Positions 1-9,229 of a stretch of 64,000 bases of DNA are shown here, piece after piece (within the stretch, counting starts at the first letter, position 1; every line of letters begins with the position of its first letter). Source of the stretch: Sphaerochaeta sp. Phil3 (GTDB taxonomy: Bacteria > Spirochaetota > Spirochaetia > Sphaerochaetales > Sphaerochaetaceae); contig MSGT01000058.1 of the NCBI GenBank assembly GCA_001940825.1, positions 1 through 64,000 on the forward strand, read 5' to 3'. The notes under the pieces were generated by a model. The model did not search any database, was not told the origin of the DNA, and saw nothing but the letters and a program-made list of their open reading frames with translations. The translations under genes and the position numbers were made by a program.

Positions 1-25
1 GACTTTTGTTACAGCCCCTCTAAGT

Positions 26-97
26 TACGCGGAATAGGGTTTGAACCTATGACCTTCACCACGTCAAGGTGACACTCTCCCGCTGAGTTACCCGCGC
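26..97 (-). tRNA. tRNA-Val (anticodon GAC)
   Basis: Read on the minus strand the sequence folds as a cloverleaf. The acceptor is GCGCGGG paired with TCCGCGT (two G-U pairs), and the discriminator base is A. The anticodon stem-loop is TCACC-TTGACGT-GGTGA, so the anticodon is GAC (valine). The T arm is ATAGG-TTCAAAC-CCTAT. No CCA end is encoded; CTT follows the discriminator base. Confidence 0.93.
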
Positions 98-109
98 ATT
101 ACTCTCCCA

Positions 110-137
110 ATTATGCACGAAAAACAAAAAGTGTCTA
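110..137 (-). promoter_or_regulatory. Probable sigma70-type promoter of tRNA-Val
   Basis: On the minus strand TAGACA and CATAAT are separated by 16 bases and lie just upstream of the tRNA 5' end. Each hexamer matches the consensus at five of six positions. Confidence 0.5.
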
Positions 138-216
138 GTGGTTTCTGAAAAACCCATCAAACGAAGACTCTCCAAGTTGTCACTTTTTCTGTGATTTTTC
201 ATCAATAGGACACTCA

Positions 217-258
217 CATGTCACTTTTTTGGAAAAAAACCATCAAAAAAGTGACATG
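217..258. repeat. Perfect 15-bp inverted repeat downstream of kbl
   Basis: CATGTCACTTTTTTG and its exact reverse complement CAAAAAAGTGACATG flank a 12-base loop. The structure lies downstream of the tdh-kbl operon and may terminate or stabilise its transcript, although no T-run follows the stem. A shorter related phrase (GTCACTTTTT) occurs about 40 bases away, so the area may be a small palindromic element. Confidence 0.55.
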
Positions 259-270
259 CAACCAATCACA

Positions 271-395
271 CGTCCAAAGAACGAGAAACCTGTTCGAAGT
301 TATTTGGATGAAAGCCTAGGCGACAGCGAAAGACAGTGCTCTTTGCACGGCTTGAGCGCATCAACGACGGCTGTCGTCCAAAGAACGAGAAACCT
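271..395. repeat. 21-bp exact direct repeat, 104 bases apart, at the kbl 3' end
   Basis: CGTCCAAAGAACGAGAAACC followed by T occurs at 271-291 and again at 375-395. The second copy lies inside the last codons of kbl. This suggests a past duplication or recombination that altered the end of kbl. Confidence 0.7.
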
Positions 396-1572
396 TTATG
401 AAAGCGTCAACAGCTTTTTGAATCTGCTCTGGCGTATGCACCGCAGACAGCTGCACCCTTATGCGGGCCTTGCCCTTTGGAACCACAGGATAGCAGAATC
501 CAATGACATACACCCCCTCATTCAAAAGGGCATCGGCCATCTTGACAGCCTTGACCTCATCGTAGAGCATGACTGGAACTATGGCGGTGTTGCCTGGAAC
601 AAGGTCGAATCCTGCGGCTTCCATCTTGGAACGGAAGAGCCTTGCGTTCGCCATGGTCTTCTCTCGATATGGATTGCCTTTTTCAAGAAGCTCTATGACC
701 TTCATCGTTCCTCCTGCAACGGCAGGTGCCAATGTGTTGGAGAAAAGGTAGGGACGTGCGCGCTGACGGAACAGGTCAATTAGTTCCTGACGACCGCTTA
801 TGCATCCACCGCTTGCGCCGCCAAGGGCCTTTCCAAAGGTTGTGGTGATCAGATCAACCTTGTCCTGAAGCCCATAGTATTCGGCAGTACCACGGCCCGT
901 AGCGCCAATGTAACCCGTAGAATGCGAGTCATCCACCATGACCAGGCTACCGTACTGCTCAGCAAGGGCGCATATAGCATCAAGCTTTGCAATGTCGCCG
1001 TCCATGGAGAAGACGCCATCTGTGCAAATTATCATTCGCCTGCAATCCATAGAGACAGCTTCCTTCAAGCAGCTCTCAAGCTCAGCCATGTCGCTGTGCT
1101 TGTACCTGAAACGCTTTGCCTTGCACAGGCGAACACCGTCTATGATGGAGGCGTGGTTGAGCTCATCGCTTATGATCGCATCACCTTCTCCTAGAAGAGG
1201 CTCGAACACAGCTCCGTTCGCATCGAAGCAGGAGGAGAACAGTATGGTGTCGTCAGTTCCAAGGAACGCGCTTATCTTACGCTCAAGATCCTTGTGCAGC
1301 TTTTGGGTGCCACAGATGAAACGCACGGACGAAAGGCCGTAGCCCCACACGTCCATTGCAGCCTTGGCAGCCTCAACGACCTCCTTGTTGTCCGCAAGTC
1401 CAAGATAGTTGTTGGCGCAGAAGTTCAATACATCCACGACGCTTCCGTCTGGATTCTGGACCTTTATGAGTCCGCTCTGGGCGGAAACAATCACCCTCTC
1501 CTTCTTTGAAAGTCCCTGCGTCTCAAGTCCATCGAGAAACTCCCTAAGCTCTTTTCTAAGTGCATCCGTCAT
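361..1572 (-). CDS. kbl: 2-amino-3-ketobutyrate coenzyme A ligase (glycine C-acetyltransferase)
   Basis: This is a fold-type I PLP enzyme that cleaves 2-amino-3-ketobutyrate with CoA to glycine and acetyl-CoA, the second step of threonine degradation. The PLP lysine lies in TTTFGKALGGASGG, and the DDSHSTG stretch holds the usual PLP-binding aspartate and histidine. The length of 403 aa is close to the roughly 398 usual for Kbl. The gene starts 3 bases after the stop of tdh, so the two are clearly one operon. The last codons (SRSLDDSRR) contain one copy of a 21-bp direct repeat, so the extreme C-terminus may be recent. The product should act in the cytoplasm. Confidence 0.95.
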   Translation of the reverse strand: MTDALRKELREFLDGLETQGLSKKERVIVSAQSGLIKVQNPDGSVVDVLNFCANNYLGLADNKEVVEAAKAAMDVWGYGLSSVRFICGTQKLHKDLERKISAFLGTDDTILFSSCFDANGAVFEPLLGEGDAIISDELNHASIIDGVRLCKAKRFRYKHSDMAELESCLKEAVSMDCRRMIICTDGVFSMDGDIAKLDAICALAEQYGSLVMVDDSHSTGYIGATGRGTAEYYGLQDKVDLITTTFGKALGGASGGCISGRQELIDLFRQRARPYLFSNTLAPAVAGGTMKVIELLEKGNPYREKTMANARLFRSKMEAAGFDLVPGNTAIVPVMLYDEVKAVKMADALLNEGVYVIGFCYPVVPKGKARIRVQLSAVHTPEQIQKAVDAFIKVSRSLDDSRR

Positions 1573-1575
1573 ACC

Positions 1576-2526
1576 TCAACCCCTCCTTGCCTGTATGGTT
1601 CTGATCATATCCTCAGTCATGGACTCCAAGTCGTAGTCAGGCTCCCAACCCCACTCCACCCTAGCGGCGTAGTCCTCAAGGCAATCGGGCCAGGAATCGG
1701 CTATGGCCTGCTTGACTGGGTCTATGTCGTATCCAATGGTGAAGTCCGGAATCAGATTCCTTATGTATGCCGCCTGCTCCTCCGGGCAGAAGCTCATTGA
1801 GGCGATGTTGAATGCGTTTCTATGGCGCAGTTTGTCAGGGTTTGCCTCCATGACCTGTATTGCGGCCTTGACGGCATCCGGCATGTATATCATGTCAAGG
1901 TACGTGTCGCTTCTTAGGAAGCATTCGTAGTGGTGCTTCTCCACTGCGGCGTAGTAGATGTCAACGGCATAGTCCGTCGTACCGCCGCCAGGAGGTGTCA
2001 TGTTGCTTATGACGCCTGGGAAGCGAACGCCACGGGTGTCCACATCGTACTTGTGGTAGTAGTAGTCGCAAAGAAGCTCGCCTGCGACCTTGGACACCCC
2101 ATATATGGAAGTAGGACGCTGGATGGTATCCTGTGGCGTGTACTGCTTTGGGGTGGAAGGTCCAAAGGCCCCAATTGAGGAAGGCGTGAACACGGCGCAC
2201 TTCTCCTGGCGCGCAACCTCAAGGGATGTTATAAGGCCGTTCATGTTTATGTCCCATGCACGCTGCGGGTTGCGCTCGGCCGTTGCAGAAAGAATTGCAG
2301 CCAAATGATATATCGTATCTATCTTGTGCTTTTTGACGACCTCAAGGAGCTTTTCGCCGTCGCGACTGTCCATCTTGTAGAACGGGCCTCCTTGGACAAG
2401 GTCCAAGTTGACGTCGTCGCGGATATCGGTAAGGACGACGTTGTCGCTTCCGTATTTCCTCCTCAAGCCAATGGCTATCTCAGACCCAAGCTGGCCTAGA
2501 GAGCCCACAACCAGAATGTTCTTCAC
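1576..2526 (-). CDS. tdh: L-threonine 3-dehydrogenase, short-chain (NAD epimerase-like) type
   Basis: This enzyme oxidises L-threonine to 2-amino-3-ketobutyrate with NAD+, supplying the substrate of Kbl encoded next. The start NILVVGSLGQLGSE carries the Rossmann GxxGxxG motif and YGVSK is the SDR YxxxK catalytic pair. It therefore belongs to the epimerase-like threonine dehydrogenases rather than the zinc MDR type. The ORF track begins 26 codons earlier. I prefer the GTG at 2526 because GGAGG lies 7 bases upstream and the Rossmann strand then starts at residue 3. The resulting 316 aa is normal for the family. Confidence 0.93.
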   Translation of the reverse strand: MKNILVVGSLGQLGSEIAIGLRRKYGSDNVVLTDIRDDVNLDLVQGGPFYKMDSRDGEKLLEVVKKHKIDTIYHLAAILSATAERNPQRAWDINMNGLITSLEVARQEKCAVFTPSSIGAFGPSTPKQYTPQDTIQRPTSIYGVSKVAGELLCDYYYHKYDVDTRGVRFPGVISNMTPPGGGTTDYAVDIYYAAVEKHHYECFLRSDTYLDMIYMPDAVKAAIQVMEANPDKLRHRNAFNIASMSFCPEEQAAYIRNLIPDFTIGYDIDPVKQAIADSWPDCLEDYAARVEWGWEPDYDLESMTEDMIRTIQARRG

Positions 2527-2604
2527 AAACGGGCCTCCGTGAAACCTCGTATACAGGGACCTCCAAGTCCCTTGTAATTCATTGACAGCAAAAGCTGTTG
2601 GCAC

Positions 2605-2700
2605 TAGAATTGGACCAAATGCGGACCCTTCGCAAAAGCTCCTGTCAAAGCTTCCGTAAAAGCTTGATCCAAAGCTGAACCAAAGACGGAACCAAAACAG
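2605..2700. repeat. Degenerate short-phrase repeat in the tdh/XRE intergenic region
   Basis: Variants of the phrase (A)AAAGCTTCCG / CCAAAGCTGAA / CCAAAGACGGAA follow one another. No conserved ORF is apparent. The pattern looks like locally slipped and diverged microrepeats. Confidence 0.5.
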
Positions 2701-2725
2701 AGCCCAGCCTAAGGATCCATACGAA

Positions 2726-2741
2726 GTTCAGTATAGTGAAC
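2726..2741. promoter_or_regulatory. Palindrome GTTCA-N6-TGAAC, candidate operator
   Basis: This inverted repeat sits between the divergent tdh-kbl operon and the XRE-cupin regulator, about 100 bases before the regulator start. Its position suits a binding site for that regulator. The assignment is inference from symmetry and location. Confidence 0.35.
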
Positions 2742-2844
2742 GAATTTTAATATGTCAAAACAAAAGAACGTCTTTCAGCGACAAAACCGGGTTGTCTGAA
2801 GCACGTTCCTGTTGATGACCGATTACAGACCAAGGAGAGAGAAC

Positions 2845-3414
2845 ATGGAAGCCCCTCCAATGATAGGAAAGAACATACAGAAGATGCGCACGGACCGCGG
2901 ACTCACGCTCAACGTGCTGTCAGAGAAATCAGGCGTCTCAAAAGCCATGCTGAGCCAAATAGAGTCCGACAAGGTCAATCCAACCGTAGCGACGGTATGG
3001 AAGATCGCAAAGGGCCTAGGAGTGGAGCTCAACGAACTCCTCAACACTGATTCCCTTCCAAAGAGGATATTCAGCGTGAACCCCAACGAGACCAAGAGCG
3101 CAGCGGCCCTTGAGATGGTGGATCATGGTGTGACCATAAAGGTCCTCTCCCCCCTCAACATGGTGGAAGAGCTTGAGATGTACCTCCTTACGCTTCCAGT
3201 GGGCACGGAGCTTCCGTCCGAGCCGCACTACCCTGGCACGCAGGAGTTCCTTACAATCCTCAAGGGACAGGTTACGGTCACAGCGGGAGAGAACACGGCA
3301 ACGCTCAAGAAAGGCGATTTCCTTGTCTACCACTGCGATGTAGACCATACAATAGCAAACAGCGGCAGCCAGCCGGCTGAGGTCCACATGGTCGTGAGGT
3401 ACACCAAGAAATGA
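2845..3414 (+). CDS. XRE-family transcriptional regulator with C-terminal cupin domain
   Basis: Residues about 6-65 form a helix-turn-helix of the XRE type ([21 protein letters not shown], then [10 protein letters not shown]). Residues about 110-189 form a cupin beta-barrel ([15 protein letters not shown] and [13 protein letters not shown]). Proteins of this design usually repress or activate catabolic or amino-acid genes and bind a small ligand in the cupin. I start at ATG 2845 because AAGGAG precedes it; the track start lies 11 codons upstream. The gene diverges from tdh-kbl and overlaps prfA by 4 bases, so it may regulate threonine degradation while being co-transcribed with translation genes. 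The ligand is unknown. Confidence 0.88.
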   Translation: MEAPPMIGKNIQKMRTDRGLTLNVLSEKSGVSKAMLSQIESDKVNPTVATVWKIAKGLGVELNELLNTDSLPKRIFSVNPNETKSAAALEMVDHGVTIKVLSPLNMVEELEMYLLTLPVGTELPSEPHYPGTQEFLTILKGQVTVTAGENTATLKKGDFLVYHCDVDHTIANSGSQPAEVHMVVRYTKK

Positions 3415-4475
3415 TAGAGAAGCTAGACGAATTCAAAGGACAGCTCGAGGAGCTGGACTCAAAGCTATCGGATCCAAATGTCATGAAGGACATGTCCGCA
3501 TACAAGAACCTCATGCAGGAGAGAAGCCGCCTTGTTCCAATCGTTGAGGAACTGACGAGCCTCAAGGACCTCATGGAGGAGCTAAAGGACAACGAAGCGC
3601 TTTCCAAAGAGAGCGATCCTGAGATTGCAGAGATGGCAAAGGAGGAGATCCCAGCTCTCAAGGAAAGGATCGAGCAGACGCAGAAGCACTGCAAGATGCT
3701 CCTAGTTCCGCCGGATCCAATGGAAGGCAAGAACATAATCATGGAGATAAGGGCCGGCACGGGCGGCGAAGAAGCAGCCCTTTTTGCAGCGGACCTCTAC
3801 AGGATGTACTCATACTATGCCGAGTCCATGCACTGGAAGCTTGAAGAGATAAGCTCCAACGCAACGGAGCTTGGAGGCTACAAGGAAGTGATAGTCTCCA
3901 TCTCAGGCAAGGACGTCTACGGCTCGCTCAGATGGGAAAGCGGCGTCCACAGAGTCCAAAGGGTTCCTGAGACTGAAAGCGGCGGCAGGATACACACATC
4001 AGCCGTAACGGTTGCAGTCCTTCCTGAAGCGGAGGAGACTGAAGTGGAGATCCGTCAGGAGGACCTTCGCATAGACGTCATGCGTGCAGGCGGCCCTGGT
4101 GGGCAATGCGTCAACACGACTGAAAGCGCCGTTAGGATTACGCATATCCCAACAGGACTGGTCGTGATTTGCCAGAACCAGAAGTCACAGCTCCAGAACA
4201 AGGCCGAGGCCATGAGGGTCCTGCGTTCAAGGCTGTATGACCTTGAAGCCGGAAGAAAGGCAAAGGAACGTGCAGAGGAACGCAAAAGCCAGGTTGGAAG
4301 CGGAGACCGCAGCGAACGCATCCGCACATACAACTTCCCTCAGAACAGGCTTACGGACCACAGGATAAACCTCACCCTCTACAAGCTTGACCTCATCATG
4401 GAGGGCCACCTTGAAGACGTAGTCGAGGCCCTCAAGATAGCCGCAGGCGAAGAGGCCCTCAAGGAAGCGCAGTGA
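3411..4475 (+). CDS. prfA: Peptide chain release factor 1
   Basis: RF1 recognises UAA and UAG in the ribosomal A site and triggers peptide release. The GGQ motif is in [17 protein letters not shown]. The codon-recognition PxT is PET ([10 protein letters not shown]), as expected for RF1 rather than RF2. The length of 354 aa is normal. The ATG overlaps the stop of the XRE gene (ATGA), and the 3' end overlaps the start of prmC, which encodes the methyltransferase for the GGQ glutamine. Coupled translation of the two is likely. Confidence 0.97.
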   Translation: MIEKLDEFKGQLEELDSKLSDPNVMKDMSAYKNLMQERSRLVPIVEELTSLKDLMEELKDNEALSKESDPEIAEMAKEEIPALKERIEQTQKHCKMLLVPPDPMEGKNIIMEIRAGTGGEEAALFAADLYRMYSYYAESMHWKLEEISSNATELGGYKEVIVSISGKDVYGSLRWESGVHRVQRVPETESGGRIHTSAVTVAVLPEAEETEVEIRQEDLRIDVMRAGGPGGQCVNTTESAVRITHIPTGLVVICQNQKSQLQNKAEAMRVLRSRLYDLEAGRKAKERAEERKSQVGSGDRSERIRTYNFPQNRLTDHRINLTLYKLDLIMEGHLEDVVEALKIAAGEEALKEAQ

Positions 4476-5407
4476 CGACCGAACAACTGTACAGGGAGTG
4501 TTCCCGCGTCATAGGAAACGCCAGCGACACCCCTGCATTGGACGCACGAATCATCATCCAGGACGCACTTGGACTGGATGACAGCGCCTTCATGCTCAAA
4601 GGTCCTCACGAAGTCCCCTCAATTGACGCAGAGCGCATACTTGGCATGGTCCACAGCCGCAGGGATGGCACCCCGGTTGCATACATAACAGGCCACCGCG
4701 GCTTCTTCATGGACGATTTCCTTGTCAACGAAAGCACCCTCATCCCACGCGCCGACACAGAGGTCCTCGTCGAACACGCAATCTCAAAATCAAAGCCCAT
4801 AACCCTATACAAGGCCGATAATATTGCGCACACCCCTGTAAACAGGCCATTGTTTTCAATCCTTGATTTATGCTGTGGAACAGGCTGCATAGGAATATCG
4901 CTTGCCAAGACATTGGCCTTGGAACTTGAAAAGCACAACGCAGGCGGCTTCATAGAACTCACCCTATCAGACATCTCAGAAGGCGCTGCAACGGTGTGCA
5001 GACAAAACGCTTCGAACATCCTAGGTGCCTGCAACCCATGCAAACGGTCCAAAGTCTGTTGGAAAGTAGTCACCGGAGACCTCTTCTCAACAGTTGGAGA
5101 CTCACTCTTCGACATCATAGTCACAAATCCTCCATACATACGAAGTGATGTGATCCCAACGCTGGATGAGCAGGTAAGGAACGAACCTTTGCTTGCACTA
5201 GACGGAGGAGACGATGGTCTTGATGCCATTTGCCGCATAGTCGAAGATGCTCCAAAGCATCTTGTCACAGGAGGATGGATGCTCATGGAAATCGGCTTTG
5301 ACCAAGGGGATGCCGTGAAGAGGTTGTTCGCAAGTGCGGGCTTTGTTGACGTATGCGTGGAAAAGGACCTTGGTGGACGCGACAGAGTGGTCATTGGAAG
5401 GATTTAA
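4472..5407 (+). CDS. prmC: Release factor glutamine methyltransferase
   Basis: PrmC uses S-adenosylmethionine to N5-methylate the GGQ glutamine of release factors. The SAM site ([13 protein letters not shown]) and the catalytic NPPY ([10 protein letters not shown]) are both present. It starts with GTG overlapping the prfA stop codon. At 311 aa it is longer than the roughly 280 usual. The excess falls around the first strand ([19 protein letters not shown]) and in a cysteine-rich loop, [10 protein letters not shown], which could bind a metal but may only be lineage-specific. The gene order prfA-prmC is widely conserved. Confidence 0.95.
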   Translation: MTTEQLYRECSRVIGNASDTPALDARIIIQDALGLDDSAFMLKGPHEVPSIDAERILGMVHSRRDGTPVAYITGHRGFFMDDFLVNESTLIPRADTEVLVEHAISKSKPITLYKADNIAHTPVNRPLFSILDLCCGTGCIGISLAKTLALELEKHNAGGFIELTLSDISEGAATVCRQNASNILGACNPCKRSKVCWKVVTGDLFSTVGDSLFDIIVTNPPYIRSDVIPTLDEQVRNEPLLALDGGDDGLDAICRIVEDAPKHLVTGGWMLMEIGFDQGDAVKRLFASAGFVDVCVEKDLGGRDRVVIGRI

Positions 5408-5445
5408 CAGTAGAATAACGCAGACGAACGGTCAGGAAGGTTGGT

Positions 5446-7494
5446 ATGTACGAAGAGCTTGTAAAAAGATTCATGCAAAAGGTCACAAAGTACTCGCAGG
5501 AGGACCATGACAAGATAGAGAAAGCCGCCTACTATGCGAATCTCAAGCATGAGAACCAGAAGCGCAAAAGCGGAGAGCCGTACATAATCCACCCCCTTGC
5601 GGTGGCTGAGACCCTAATCCAGATGAACATGGATGCAGACACGGTGTGCGCCGGTCTGCTGCACGATGTCATAGAGGACACGGATACATCGGAAGAGAAC
5701 ATAACGGAACTCTTTGGCAAGAACGTGTGTGAGCTCGTGCAGGGTGTAACGAAGATTGCAAACATAAAGAACCTGTCCAAGAGCGCGCAGGAAGCCGAGA
5801 CCATAAGGAAGATGTTCATTGCAACGAGCAAGAACATGCCTGTCATAATCATCAAGCTTGCGGACAAGCTGCACAACATGCGAACGCTGCAGTACATGGA
5901 CCCCACAAGAGCCAAGGAGATTGCAAGCGACTGCCTTGACATATACGCACCCCTTGCAGACCGCCTTGGTATCTCCTGGATGAAGGCCGAGCTGGAGGAC
6001 CTTAGCCTCAAGACGCTAAAGCCGGACACCTACCAGTACATACAGGACTACCTGCTTTCCAAACAGGGAGAGTTCGACAAATACCTTGAAACGATAAAGA
6101 AGAAGATCTCCAATGCATGCATAGATGCAGGAATCAAGGGCATAAAGATAACATCACGCTCCAAACACACCTACTCCATCTATATGAAGATGAAGAAGCG
6201 CCGCAAGGAGATAGACGAGATCTTCGACATCCTTGGCGTGAGGGTGATATGCAACACCGTACCTGAGTGCTACACCCTCGTTGGAATAATCCACCAGCTG
6301 TGGCCGCCTATGGAAGGCCGCTTCAAGGACTACATAGCTATGCCAAAGGCCAACAACTACCAAAGCCTTCACACCACCATAATGACGATGAACGGGGTGA
6401 TCCTTGAAGTCCAGATCCGCACCTACGAAATGGATCAGATAGCGGAGTACGGCGTTGCATCCCACTGGGTCTACAAGGCAAGCCTAGGAGGGGCGCAGTC
6501 AAGCCAAAGCTGGGTGAACATGGACAGCCAGCAGCTTTCAAGGATAGCCTCCAAACTCAAGACATGGAACAACGAGATTGAGCAGAGCGAATCCTTCATG
6601 GACGACATAAAGAGCGAACTTTTGAAGGACACCATCTATGTGTTCACCCCAAAGGGACAGGCGATAGAGCTTCCCGTGGGAGCCACCGCACTTGACTTTG
6701 CATACACGATCCATACGGAGATTGGAAACCAGACCGTAAGTGCAAAGGCGAACGGCTCCATCATCCCTCTTGGACAGCCTCTTCAGAACACCCAGGTCAT
6801 AGAGATAATCACCCAAAAGAACGCCCACCCTAGGGTCTCATGGCTCAAATACGCCCACACAACAAGTGCACGAAGGAAGATAAGGGCGTGGCTGAACAAG
6901 TACGATGAGAACCTTCTCATAGAGAAGAACATCATAGCCCACAAGAAGGACGTAGAGGCCGCCATAGCAAGCGAACCCGCCGCATCTCAGGCACCGCAGG
7001 AACTTGCAGACAGCGACATAGTGCGTCAGGTCAACAACGACAGCACGAAGAGCACAATAACCGTTGCCAAGAACCGCAACATAATGATAAGCATAGCCCA
7101 ATGCTGCAACCCCGTCCCTGGCGATGCAATAGTTGGATACATATCAAGAGGCCGAGGAATCATCGTCCACAAGGCCGACTGCCCAAACCTTGCGCACATG
7201 TCAGAGATAGACCAGCGCAAGATAGAGGTCGAATGGGAGACCGCCGCAGAGACCGTCACCCGCCGCTTCATGGTGACCAGCAAACGCACCCAGGATCTCT
7301 TCAGCGAAATAGAAGGGGCCCTTCGCAACCACTCCGGGCACCTGGTGGCAGGTAGTCTCATAGACGATGAAATGGGAAACCTCGTTGGAACGTTCACGGT
7401 GGAATGCGACAACGAGGAGTCGTTCAAAAAGGTCGTCAAATCCATACGGAGCATTCCAAACGTTATAAAGATTGCCCCTGCACCCATGAATTAG
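5446..7494 (+). CDS. rel: Bifunctional (p)ppGpp synthetase/hydrolase (Rel/SpoT family)
   Basis: This is the stringent-response enzyme that makes and degrades (p)ppGpp. The N-terminal HD hydrolase is intact (HDVIEDT; KLADKLHNMRT). The synthetase follows (VRVICNTVPECYTLVG; EGRFKDYIAMPK; NNYQSLHTT); its RFKD is the RxKD signature of bifunctional Rel rather than the ExDD of monofunctional RelA. A TGS domain (DTIYVFTPKGQAIELP), a zinc-finger-like region with CCNPVPGD, and a C-terminal ACT domain complete the 682 aa. AGGAAGG lies just before the ATG. It is the only Rel homologue in the window. Confidence 0.96.
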   Translation: MYEELVKRFMQKVTKYSQEDHDKIEKAAYYANLKHENQKRKSGEPYIIHPLAVAETLIQMNMDADTVCAGLLHDVIEDTDTSEENITELFGKNVCELVQGVTKIANIKNLSKSAQEAETIRKMFIATSKNMPVIIIKLADKLHNMRTLQYMDPTRAKEIASDCLDIYAPLADRLGISWMKAELEDLSLKTLKPDTYQYIQDYLLSKQGEFDKYLETIKKKISNACIDAGIKGIKITSRSKHTYSIYMKMKKRRKEIDEIFDILGVRVICNTVPECYTLVGIIHQLWPPMEGRFKDYIAMPKANNYQSLHTTIMTMNGVILEVQIRTYEMDQIAEYGVASHWVYKASLGGAQSSQSWVNMDSQQLSRIASKLKTWNNEIEQSESFMDDIKSELLKDTIYVFTPKGQAIELPVGATALDFAYTIHTEIGNQTVSAKANGSIIPLGQPLQNTQVIEIITQKNAHPRVSWLKYAHTTSARRKIRAWLNKYDENLLIEKNIIAHKKDVEAAIASEPAASQAPQELADSDIVRQVNNDSTKSTITVAKNRNIMISIAQCCNPVPGDAIVGYISRGRGIIVHKADCPNLAHMSEIDQRKIEVEWETAAETVTRRFMVTSKRTQDLFSEIEGALRNHSGHLVAGSLIDDEMGNLVGTFTVECDNEESFKKVVKSIRSIPNVIKIAPAPMN

Positions 7495-7575
7495 GTATCA
7501 TTGAAGCAGGATTCGTCCCAAGTGGCATCATTCCAAGAAAAACCATTCCAAGAGATATCATTCCAAACGGAGGTT
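7495..7575. repeat. Degenerate phrase repeat between rel and rpiB
   Basis: The spacer consists of variants of ATCATTCCAAG(A) (TATCATTG, GGCATCATTCCAAG, ACCATTCCAAGAG, ATATCATTCCAAA). It ends in the GGAGG of rpiB. No gene is apparent. Confidence 0.55.
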
Positions 7576-7579
7576 CGTC

Positions 7580-8023
7580 ATGAAGAAAGTCGTAGTTGCA
7601 AATGATCAGGGAGCCGTTGAGCTCACGGCATCTATAGTGGAGCATCTGAAGAAGCAAGGCTTTGAAGTCAACTATCTTGGCATAGGGGAACCTGTATCCG
7701 TCGACTATCCCGACATGGCAAAGGCCGCATGCGAAGAGTTCAAGAAAGGCGGCTATGAGTTTGGCGTGCTCTGCTGCGGAACCGGCATTGGCATCTCCAT
7801 ATGCGCCAACAAAATAGACGGCATAAGGTGCGCTCTACCCCAGAACTGCTACGCCGCCACCATGTGCAAGGAACACAACGACGCCAACTTCATAGCCTTT
7901 GGTGGCCGCATAGACTACCCCCAACCCGTCCTGAACATGCTTGACTCCTATATCAATACCGATGTCTCAATGGACGAGCGCCACGTTCGCCGCCGCGCCA
8001 AGATGATGGCGTTGGAGAAATAG
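7580..8023 (+). CDS. rpiB: Ribose-5-phosphate isomerase B (RpiB/LacAB family)
   Basis: RpiB interconverts ribose 5-phosphate and ribulose 5-phosphate in the pentose phosphate pathway. The LacAB-fold signature CGTGIGISICANKIDGIR contains the catalytic cysteine, and NDANFIAFGGR is the second conserved block. The length of 147 aa is typical. GGAGG lies 7 bases before the ATG. LacA/LacB-like galactose-6-phosphate isomerases share this fold, but a single gene next to housekeeping genes favours RpiB. Confidence 0.92.
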   Translation: MKKVVVANDQGAVELTASIVEHLKKQGFEVNYLGIGEPVSVDYPDMAKAACEEFKKGGYEFGVLCCGTGIGISICANKIDGIRCALPQNCYAATMCKEHNDANFIAFGGRIDYPQPVLNMLDSYINTDVSMDERHVRRRAKMMALEK

Positions 8024-8103
8024 AAGCCACTCCAAAAACCCAGAAACGCTAGGTTTATCGCCGTTTTTTATCGCCGTTTTTCTGCTCCAGAAAGGTCTCC
8101 GAC

Positions 8104-8661
8104 CTATCTTGCCTTCACGTAGTGGTCATACATTAGGATGGAGCAGAACAGGCTCACCTTTCCTTCCATGAAGTTCCAGGCAATGCCAATGGGCAAAAGA
8201 TGCTCGCGCCTACCTGAGTAAGGCATCCCAATGGTGAGGGTGTTGAGCCTGAACGTAAGGTATGTGGGCATGAACACCCCCTTTTCGTTGTGGGTGCTGC
8301 AGAACAGCCCAAGGCTCAGCATGGTGTTTATGCCCGTGCCTGCCGTGTTGCCGGCGCTGACACGATCGCCAAGAAGGGCATAGCTGAACTCAAAGCCGGC
8401 CACTACGTCTGAAAGAGGAGAAGGCACTATTGGGGTTATTGCCTCGACTGCTACCTCAAGACGCTTGGTGAGACCAAACGTCATTCCACCTAGGAAATGA
8501 AGACCAGTGTCCATATAGGAATCCCAAAGGAAAGAGCCGTTTCCAACCCTTATTCCAATATCCTTGAACAGCACGGAACCTCCGTTGACGGACTCAGCCT
8601 CACCTGCGGCCAAGGAGAACAGCGTGACAACGACAAGAACGACTACAAAGAACCTTTTCAC
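8104..8661 (-). CDS. Hypothetical exported protein
   Basis: I do not recognise the family. The N-terminus VKRFFVVVLVVVTLFSLAAG is a signal peptide, followed by glycine- and aromatic-rich strand-like segments (GLHFLGGMTFGLTKR; TYLTFRLNTLTIG) that suggest a small outer-membrane or periplasmic beta-protein. I moved the start from 8691 to GTG 8661 because AAGGAGGG precedes that GTG and the signal peptide then begins cleanly. Its reading frame ends the run of minus-strand genes. The upstream neighbour has the same style, so the two may be paralogues or partners. Confidence 0.7.
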   Translation of the reverse strand: MKRFFVVVLVVVTLFSLAAGEAESVNGGSVLFKDIGIRVGNGSFLWDSYMDTGLHFLGGMTFGLTKRLEVAVEAITPIVPSPLSDVVAGFEFSYALLGDRVSAGNTAGTGINTMLSLGLFCSTHNEKGVFMPTYLTFRLNTLTIGMPYSGRREHLLPIGIAWNFMEGKVSLFCSILMYDHYVKAR

Positions 8662-8683
8662 AACACACCCTCCTTGCAAACCA

Positions 8684-9229
8684 TCAGACATGATATAGAG
8701 GAGTGAACCTGAAGAAGGTTACACCCCATAGGTAATTGACAGCAGCCAAGCCCAGCGACTGCATATCCAAAAGCACGAACGGAGAGAACCACTCGTACAC
8801 ATAGTCCTTATCCATCGTCCTGAAGGGGGAAGCCTCAAAGTACAGAGAAATCCCGCCAATGCCCTGATGAAGAAACACAAACCCCGCTGTAAGGCTTGGC
8901 GACCAAGGTCCGGGGTTGGAAAGGGTAAACTGCAACGGATTCCAAGAGAACCTGCCAATTTCCAAACAAAGGCCCAAACCAAGACCATCAAACGTCAAAC
9001 CCCTGCCATGACCGTCCCATGAGGCACCTGTCCAAGCCATGAACACAGGATTCAGAAGCGTTGAATCGAACGGCATATACGCGACATCAAAGGACATGGA
9101 GGAAACACTGTCGCTTCTTCCAGACAGCGACACGCCAACACCAAGGTTGAAATAGGAAGAATCGGCCAACAGAGGCAGGATACACACAACAACCAAGACT
9201 GCAATTACTATCCTTCTTTTCACAATCAA
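8684..9229 (-). CDS. Hypothetical exported protein, possible outer-membrane beta-barrel
   Basis: An N-terminal signal sequence (IVIAVLVVVCILPLLADS) is followed by 155 residues rich in glycine, serine and aromatics with alternating patterns (LGVGVSLSGRSDSVSS; GLGLGLCLEIGRFSW). The gene overlaps the end of the phospholipase-D gene by 4 bases (ATGA), so it is translationally coupled to it. It resembles the next gene in size and composition. No catalytic motif is visible and the family is not recognised. Confidence 0.7.
   Translation of the reverse strand: MIVKRRIVIAVLVVVCILPLLADSSYFNLGVGVSLSGRSDSVSSMSFDVAYMPFDSTLLNPVFMAWTGASWDGHGRGLTFDGLGLGLCLEIGRFSWNPLQFTLSNPGPWSPSLTAGFVFLHQGIGGISLYFEASPFRTMDKDYVYEWFSPFVLLDMQSLGLAAVNYLWGVTFFRFTPLYHV

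Noticed and set aside
229-783. 184-aa plus-strand ORF over the kbl end
   Set aside because: It is antisense to kbl for most of its length and starts in a palindrome.
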